Shown in pieces: positions 57,056 through 64,000 of a stretch of 64,000 nt of DNA. Under the pieces are notes generated by a model. The model worked only from the letters and a program-made list of their open reading frames with translations. It was not told the DNA's origin and ran no database searches. Made by a program: the position numbers and the translations under genes. This DNA is from Papio anubis (taxonomy: Eukaryota > Chordata > Mammalia > Primates > Cercopithecidae): positions 170,609,139 through 170,673,138 of the forward strand of contig NC_044977.1 of the NCBI RefSeq assembly GCF_008728515.1, in the 5' to 3' direction. Numbering within the stretch: position 1 is the first letter of the stretch; each line of letters opens with the position of its first letter.

Positions 57056-59365
57056 CTATGTTTTTCTTAAATAATTTTTATTGTGTATAAGTAAGGCATA
57101 CAACATGATGTTATGGGATGCATATACATGGCAGAAAGGTTACTATGATGAAGCAAATTAACATAATCATCATCTCACATAGTTACCCTTCTGTTTGTCT
57201 TCGTGGCAAGAGCAGGTAAAATCTACTCATTTAGCCTGAGCCTCACCTACAGGACAATTTTATTACTTATAGTTCTCATGTCATACATTAGATCTGAACT
57301 TTTAATCATACATATTTGCCACTTTGTATTCTCTGACGGCCATCTCCCCATTTCCTGCCGTCCCCCAATCCCTGGTAACCATTGTTTTGTTCTCTATCTC
57401 TGTATATTTGATATTTTTTAAAAGATTCTACATATAGGTGAGTTATTCATGCAATATTTTCATTTCTGTGTCTGACTTATTTCACTTAGCATAATGTCCT
57501 CTAGGTTCATTTGCGCTGTGGCAATGACAAGATCTTGTTCTTTTTAGAGCTGATTAATATTCCACTGTAAATAGGTACTACAGTTTATTTATCCTTATGT
57601 CCATCTATGGATAGTTAGGTTGTTCTCATATTTTAGCTTTGTGAATAATGTCATAATGAACATGTGAGTGCAGGCATCTTTATCAAGTGGTGATTTCATT
57701 TCCTTTGAATATAATCTCAGAAGAGAGATTGCTGAGTCATATGGTATTTCTATTTCAAATTTCTTTCTGTAGCATTCTCGTTCACAAATAATGACCTAAT
57801 TGAAAAATAAATCAAGAAAATCTCACAATAGCAGCAAAAAATGCCTAGGAATAAATTTAAGCAAAGAAGTGAAAAATCTATATAGATGCTCCTTGACTTA
57901 TGATAAAATTACCTTCTAATAAGCCCATCAATATTTGAAAATGTAAAGTATTTAATAAACCTAACCTAATGAGCATCATTACTTAGTCTAGACTACCATA
58001 AATGTACTCAGAACACTTATATTAGCTTACAGTTAGGCAAAATCATTTAAAACAAAGTTTATTTTATAATAAAGTGTTGAATAGCTCATGTAACTCATTG
58101 AATGCTATACATTATGTTGAAATTTTGATGGTTTTGCACCATTGTAAAGTTGAAAAATTATAAGTCAGACCATTATAAGCTGCTGACCATGTATACACTG
58201 AAAACTATAAAACATTGATGAAAGAAATTAGAAAAAAAAAAAAAACACAAATGAAAGATATCCCTGAGTTCGTGGGTTGGAAGAATTAATATTTTTTAAA
58301 TGTTCACATTACCCAAAGCAATATACAGACTCAGTGCAATCCATCTCAAAATCCTAATGGCATTCTTCACAGAAATAAAAATAAACAACCCTAAAATTGT
58401 ATTGGCCCATGAAAGACCCCTAATAGTCAAAACAATTCTGAGGGAAAAAAAAAAAAGTTGGAGGCATCATACGTTCTGATTTAAAATTATATTACAAAGC
58501 TATAGTTAAAACAGCATGGTACTGGCATAAAAACAGACACATAGACCAGTAGAACAAAGAGTCCAGAAATAAATCCAAACATATAGAGTGCACTAATTTT
58601 TGAAAAGGGTACCAAGAGGACACAATGAGGAAAGAATAGTCTCTTCAATAAATGGTGCTGGAAACACTGTATTTCAACATGCAAAATAATGAAATTGGAT
58701 CCTTAAATCATACCCAAACTTCAAATAAAATGAATAAAATATCTAAATATAAAACCAGAAACTATAAAACAAAGGGGAAAACGCTTGAACATTGGCTTTG
58801 GCAATTATTACTATTATTGTTTTATTTGCTATCACACCAAAAGCTCAGATCACAAAGGCAAAAACAAATAAATGGGACTGCATAAAATTAAAAAGTACGA
58901 CAAAGGAAACAACAAAATAAAACAACAGCCTATGGATTAGGAAAAAACTATTTGCAAACCATACACTTTGTTAAGGATTAACATCCAAAATTTATAAAGA
59001 ACTCATACAATTCAATAGGGGAAAAATAACCCAATTTAAAAATGGACAAAATACCTGAATAGACATTTTTCCAAGGAAGACATGAAAATAGACAATGGGT
59101 ATATGAAATATGTGATATTGCTCAATATCATTAATCATCAGGGAAATGCAAATCAAAACTAGTATGAGCTATCACCTCACACCTGTTAGGACGGCTACTA
59201 TCAAAAAGTCAAAACATAATAAATGTTGGCAAGAGTGTGGAGAAAAAGGAACTCTAGTACACTATTGTTGGGAAGGTAGATTGGTACAGCCATTAAAGGA
59301 AACAGTCTGGAGGTTTCTAAAGACATTAAAAACAGAACTACCACATGTCCCAGCAATCCTGGGCT
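57056..59365 (-). mobile_element. L1 with twin-priming 5' inversion
   Basis: The 3' segment (57770 down to 57056, minus strand) runs from the ORF2 C-terminal region ('accatatgactcagcaatct') through the 3' UTR to 'caataaaaattatttaag'. The second segment (57780-59365) is in plus orientation. It contains ORF2 RT and post-RT sequence and ends at 'ccacatgtcccagcaatcctgg', the same ORF2 position where the 3' segment begins. Inverted upstream segment plus 3' segment, joined at their 5' ends, is the twin-priming product. It carries the Tigger insertion. No intact frame; ORF2 fragments such as 59146-59466 remain. Confidence 0.85.
57886..58192. mobile_element. Tigger-type non-autonomous DNA transposon
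   Basis: Begins 'atgctccttgacttatgat' and ends 'aaaaattataagtcagaccattataag', a degenerate inverted pair. The middle, 'agaacacttatattagcttacagttaggcaaaatc' and 'ttataataaagtgttgaat', matches a well-known Tigger/mariner MITE family (name uncertain). The flanking L1 resumes in register at 'actgaaaactataaaac'. Confidence 0.8.
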
Positions 59366-60003
59366 ACTCGTTTTACTCAGTAAAATCCAAAGTTCTTAGA
59401 GTGATTTCTGAGGCCCTATGTGATCTACATCCTATTCTTTCTCCCTGTCCTGATACATTCATTTAGTCAGCAAATATTTGTTTAGTGTTTACTATATATT
59501 GGACACTGTCTCTTGTGCTGAGGATACAGCAGTAAATAAAGCAGAAAAAATTACCTGCTCTTATGGAATACCCACTAGCTTACTCTCCTCCATCTTCATT
59601 GGCTTCCTTGCTATTCCTGGAAAATTCTAAGCATGCTCCCTTTATCAGGCCTTTGCAATTACTGTTCTCTCTACTTGGGAAATATCTTCCGCTGATATCT
59701 ACGTGGCCTGTTCTCTCATTTCATTTAATTATTTATGCTCAAATGTCATCTCCCCAAAGTCTATTTCTTGATTACCCTATATAAAATAGTAACCATCCCC
59801 ATACCATAGTTCCTTCCTCCTGTTGTCTTACTAATATTTGCCACCATATGACAAACTATATATTGAATGGTGTGCTTGTTTCTTATCTGGCTCTTTCCAC
59901 TAGAATGGAGGCTCTATGAAGGTAGACTTGAGTATGGTATTCAGTATTACAGCCTAGTGTGAATCATAGTAGGCTTTGAGTAGGTGCTTGCTGAATGAGT
60001 TTT
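59366..60003 (+). repeat. L2 LINE, right part of a split element
   Basis: Resumes at 'ttttactcagtaaaatccaaag', then 'gaggccctatgtgatctac', 'caggcctttgcaattactg', 'caaatgtcatctccccaaag', 'ctagaatggaggctctatgaagg' and ends 'gtaggtgcttgctgaatgag', the standard L2 3' end. A stretch at 59465-59570 resembles another old repeat nested within. Confidence 0.75.
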
Positions 60004-61019
60004 TAGATCCAATAATATAAATTCTGTTAAAAAACCAGATAGCTTGGATAGACGCACAAGTCGGGTGATTTCTGCATTTCCAACTGATGTACCTGGTTCA
60101 TCTCATTGGGACTGGTCGGACAGTGGGTGCAGCCCATGGAGGAGGGTGAGCTGAAGCAGGGTGGGGCATTGCCTCACCTGGGAAGTACAAGTGGTTGAGG
60201 GATTTCCCTTTCCTAGTCAAGGGAAGCCGTGACACACTACCAGGAAAATCGGGACACTGCCACCGAAACACTGCGCTTTTGCAATGGCCTTAGCAAACAG
60301 CACCCCGGGAGATTATATCCTGTACCTGGCTCACTGGGTCCCACGCCCACGGAGCCTTGCTCACTACTAGTCCGAGATCAAACTGCGAGGCAGCAAGCCT
60401 GGCTGGGGAAGGGGTCTCCGCCATTGCTGAGGATTGAGTAGGTAAACAAAGTGGCTGGGAAGCTCGAACGGGGTGGAGCCCACCACAGCTCAAGGAGGCC
60501 CGCCTGCCTCTGTAGACTCCACCTCTGGGGGCAGGGCATCGCTGAACAAAAGGCAGCAGAAAATTCTGCAGACTTAAACGTCCCTGTCTGACAGCTCTGA
60601 AGAGAGCAGTGGTTCTCCCAGCATGGTGTTTGAGCTCTGAGAATGGACAGATCGCCTCAAGTGGGTCCCTGACCCCGTGTAGCCTAACTTGGAGACAACT
60701 GCCAGTAGGGATTGACTGACACCTCATACAGCCGGGTGCCCCTCTGAGATGAAGCTTGCAGAGGAAGGATCAGGAGCAATATTTGCTGTTCTGCAATATT
60801 TGCTGTTCTGCAGCCTCCGCTGGTGAAACCCAGGCAAACAGGGTCTGGAGTGGACCCCCAGCAAACTCCAACAGACCTCCAGCTGAGGGACCTGATTGTT
60901 AGAAGGAAAACTAACAAACAGAAAGGAATAGCATCAACATCAACACAAAGGACATCCACAACAAAACCCCATCTGTAGGTCACCATCATCAAAGACCAAA
61001 GGTAGATAAAACGACAAAG

Positions 61020-62075
61020 ATAGGGAAAAACCATAGCAGAAAAGGTGAACATTCTAAAAACCAGAGCACCTCTTTGCCTCCAAAGGATGGCAGCTCCTCG
61101 CCAGCAATGGAACAAAGCAGGATGGAGAATGACTTTGACGAGTTGACAGAAGTAGGCTTCAGAAAGTCGGTAATAACAGAGTTCTCTGAGCTAAAGGAGG
61201 ATATTGAAACCCATCACAAAGAAGCTAAAAACCTTGAAAAAAGATTAGAGAGATTAGATGAATGGCTAACTTGAATAAAAGATTAGACGAATGGCTAATT
61301 AGAATAAACAGTGTAGAGAAGACCTTAAATGACCTGATGGAGCTGAAAACCATGGCACGAGTGACACATGCACAAGCTTCAGTAGCCGATTTGATTAAGT
61401 GGAAGAAAGGGTATCAGTAATTGAAGATCAAATTAATGAAATGAAGAGAGAGGAGAAGTGTAGAGAAAAAAGAGTAAAAATAAACAAACAAAGCCTCCAA
61501 GAAATATGAGACTATGTGAAAAGACCAAATCTACGTTTGATTGGTGTACCTGAAAGTAACATGGAGAATGGAACCAAGCTGGAAAACACTCTTCAGGATA
61601 CTATACAGGAGAACCTCCCCAACCTAGCAAGGCAGGCCGACAATGAAATTCAGGAAATACAGAGAACACCACAAAGATACTCCTCAAGAAAAGCAATCCC
61701 AAGACACATAATTGTCAGATTCACCAAGGTTGAAATGAAGGAAAAAATGTTAAGGACAGCCAGAGAGAAAGGTTGGGTTACCCACAAAGGGAAGCCCATC
61801 AGACTCACAGCAGATCTCCCAGCAGAAACCCTACAAGCCAGAAGAGAGGGGGGCCAATATTCAACATTCTTAAAGAAAAGAATTTTCAACCCAGAATTTC
61901 ATATCCAGCCAAAATGAGCTTCATAAGTGAAGGAGAAATAAAATCTTTTACAGATAAGCAAATGCTGAGAGATTTTGTCACCTCCAGGCCTGCCTTACAA
62001 TAGCTCCTGAAAGAAGCACTAAACATGGAAAGGAACAACCAGTACCAGCCACTACAAAAACATGCCAAATTGTAA
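61020..62075 (+). pseudogene. L1 ORF1 pseudogene
   Basis: ORF1p is the L1 RNA-binding, trimeric coiled-coil nucleic-acid chaperone (about 338 residues). Here the start is ATA instead of ATG (61020-61022). A 29-bp tandem duplication (61251-61279 and 61280-61308) adds a frameshift and a stop. The RRM and C-terminal blocks RPNLRLIGVPES, QRTPQRYSSRKAIPRHIIV and FISEGEIKSF are readable but lie in different frames, and a TAG (62001-62003) precedes the natural stop at 62073. Not functional. Confidence 0.94.
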
Positions 62076-62138
62076 AGACCATCGATGCTAGGAAGAAACT
62101 GCATCAACTAATGGGCAAAATAAACAGCTAACATCATA

Positions 62139-64000
62139 ATGACAGGATCAAATTCACATATAACAATATTAACCTTAGGTCTAGGTGCAGTGGCTCGTGC
62201 CTGTAATCCCAGCACTTTGGGAGGCCAAGGCAGGTGGATCACCTGAGGTTGGGAGTTCAAGACCAGCCTGACCAACATGGAGAAACCCCATCTCTACTAA
62301 AAATACAAAATTAGTTGGGCATGGTGGCGCATGCCTGTAATCCTAGACACTCGGGAGGCTGAGGCAGGAGAATTGCTTGAACCCAGGAGGTGGAGGTTGC
62401 GTTGGGCCAAGATTGTGCCATTGCACTCTAGCCTGGGCAACAAGAGCAAAACTCCATCTCAAAAAAGAAAAAAACACAAAAAACAAAAACAAAAACAAAC
62501 AAAAAACAATATTAACCTTAAATGTAAATGGAGTAAATGCCCCAATTAAAAGACACAGACTAGCAAATTGGATAAAGAGTCAAGAGCCATCAGTGTGCTG
62601 TATTCAGGAGACCCATCTCATGTGCAGAAACACACATAGGCTCAAAATAAAGGGATGGAGGAAGATCTACCAAGCAAATGGAAAGCAAAAAACAAACAAA
62701 CAAACAAAAAAGCAGGGTTGCAATCCTAGTCCCTCATAAAACAGACTTTAAACTAATAGAGATCAAAAGAGACAAAGGAGGCCATTACATAATGGCAAAG
62801 AGATCAATTCAACAAGAAGAGCTAACTGTCTTAAGTATATATGCACCCAATAGAGAACCACCCAGATTCATAAAGCAAGTCCTGAGAGGCCTAAAAAGAG
62901 ACTTAGACTCCCACATAATAATAATGGGAGACTTTAACACCCCACTGTCAATATTAGGCAGATCAACGAGACAGAAGGTTAACGAGGATATCCAGGACTT
63001 CAACTCAGCTCTGCACCAAGCAGACCTAATAGACATCTACAGAACTCTCCACTCCAAATAAACAGAATATACATTCTTCTCAGCACGACATCACACTTAT
63101 TCCAAATTGACCACATAGTTGGAAGTAAAGCACTCCTCAGCAAATGTAAAAGAACAGAAATCACAACAAACTGTCTCTCAGACCACAGTGCAATCAAATT
63201 AGAACTCAGGAATTAAGAAACTCACTCAAAACTGCACAACTACATGAAAACTGAACAACCTGCTCCTGAATTCCTACTGGGTGAATAACGAAATGAAGGC
63301 AGAAATAAAGATTGTTTCATTGGTTTCAAAGACACAATGTATCAGAATATCCGGGACACATTTAAAGCAGTTTGTAGAGGGAAATTTATAGCAGTAAATG
63401 CCCACAAGAGAAAGCAGGAAAGATCTAAAATTGACACCCTAACATCACAATTAAAAGAACTAGAGAAGCAAGAGCAAACAAATTCAAATGCTAGCAGAAG
63501 GCAAGAAATAACTAAGATCAGAGCAGAACTGAAGGAGATAGAAACACAAAAAAGCCTTCAAAAAAATCAATGAATTCAGGAGCTGGTTTTTTGAAAAGAT
63601 CAGCAAAATTGACAGACCATTAGCAAGACTAATAAAGAAGAAAAGAGAGAAGAATCAAACAAACACAATAAAAATTGATAAAGGGATATCACCACTGATC
63701 CCACAGAAATACAAACTACCATCACAGAATACTATAAACACTTCTATACAAACAAACTAGAAAATCTAGAAGAAATGAATAAATTCCTGGACACATACAC
63801 CCTCCCAAGACTAAACCAGGAAGTAGTTGAATTGCTGAATAGACCAATAACGGGCTCTGAAATTGAGGCAATAATTAATAGCCTACCAACTAAAAAAAGC
63901 CCAGAAACAGACCACTTCACAGCTGAGTTCTACCAGAGGTATAAGAGGAGCTGGTACCATTCCTTCTGAAACGATTCCAATCAATAGAAAAAGAGCGAAT
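62139..64000 (+). pseudogene. L1 ORF2 pseudogene, 5' part
   Basis: ORF2 begins at ATG 62139. Thirteen codons on (after ACC TTA) an AluS interrupts it, and ORF2 resumes at 62521 with NVNGVNAPIKRHR. Endonuclease landmarks remain: CIQETHL, SIYAPN, IIMGDFNTPLS and, further on, LSDHSAIKL. An AAAC-rich expansion (62688-62710) shifts the frame, a TAA occurs at 63059-63061, and more breaks follow. RT-domain start (LDTYTLPRLNQE) is reached at 63784. The C-terminal half lies outside the window. Confidence 0.94.
62178..62504 (+). mobile_element. AluS inside L1 ORF2
   Basis: Full Alu with Sq-like 'cagcctgaccaacatggagaaa', followed by an A/AAAAC-rich tail. Its 16-bp duplication is exact: aacaatattaacctta at 62162-62177 and 62505-62520. 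It separates ORF2 codon 13 from codon 14, which shows that the L1 was there first. Confidence 0.97.

Larger units (their letters stand above)
60050..64000 (+). mobile_element. L1PA-type LINE, near-complete 5' end, runs off window
   Basis: 5' UTR from 'cgggtgatttctgcatttcc' (60062), roughly the first 50 bases of the consensus being absent, then ORF1 remnant, inter-ORF spacer and ORF2 up to the window end. Diverged more than the 28-31 kb copy, so older. It contains an AluS, several small indels and two short tandem duplications: 17 bp in the 5' UTR (60776-60792 and 60793-60809) and 29 bp in ORF1. Confidence 0.95.

Noticed and set aside
1..64000. Intact host gene, tRNA, snRNA or mitochondrial insertion
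   Set aside because: Scanned by eye for familiar signatures and found none. Short or diverged RNA genes could still be missed without a covariance-model search.

Overview
This window is primate, almost certainly human, nuclear DNA. The evidence is many Alu copies of the J, S and Y types in both orientations, primate-specific L1 (L1PA) with recognisable ORF1 and ORF2 remnants, older L1M, L2 and MIR, ERVL-MaLR LTRs, and hAT and Tigger DNA transposon fossils. AluY implies a catarrhine (Old World monkey or ape) genome. I could not assign a chromosome or locus. I found no intact host protein-coding gene, no RNA gene that I recognise and no CRISPR array. Nearly every short open frame is a chance frame or a translated repeat.

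Layout. 0-10 kb: ancient repeats (MER5A, MIR, L2, a hAT element split by an LTR), a perfect 26-bp inverted repeat at 4.8 kb, and GC/AC and GA simple repeats. 10.43-11.14 kb: one strong CpG island, the only promoter-like region, sitting just downstream of an L1M 3' end. A good minus-strand splice-donor sequence lies nearby at 11.4 kb. 11.6-16.6 kb: mostly unique sequence. 17-27 kb: a long compound microsatellite, antisense and sense L1M fragments, Alus, an ERVL-MaLR solo LTR with a 5-bp target-site duplication (TSD), and L2-like pieces.

27.8-31.1 kb: a 5'-truncated L1PA on the minus strand. Its ORF2 frame is open through the reverse transcriptase and the C-terminal Cys-rich segment. Its 3' side carries about 360 bp of non-L1 sequence and a second poly(A) tail inside one perfect 15-bp TSD, the signature of a 3' transduction. 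31-49 kb: largely unique AT-rich DNA with old transposons, an AluY on each strand, and an L1M fragment containing two separate tandem duplications. 49.1-50.1 kb: an EIF3K processed pseudogene split by an AluS. 50-57 kb: MER20, Alu pieces and unique DNA.

56.9-60.0 kb: an L2 interrupted by an L1 with a twin-priming-type 5' inversion, itself interrupted by a Tigger-like transposon. 60.05 kb to the window end: an L1PA-type element on the plus strand, nearly complete at its 5' end. Its ORF1 start is ATA, its frames are broken, and an AluS sits 13 codons into ORF2.

No genes here act together as a pathway. The coherent story is layered retrotransposition, with one candidate promoter of unknown transcript. 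I saw no sign of a previously undescribed multi-gene system. Family names come from remembered consensus features and were not checked with a repeat-masking program. Boundaries of old repeats are approximate.
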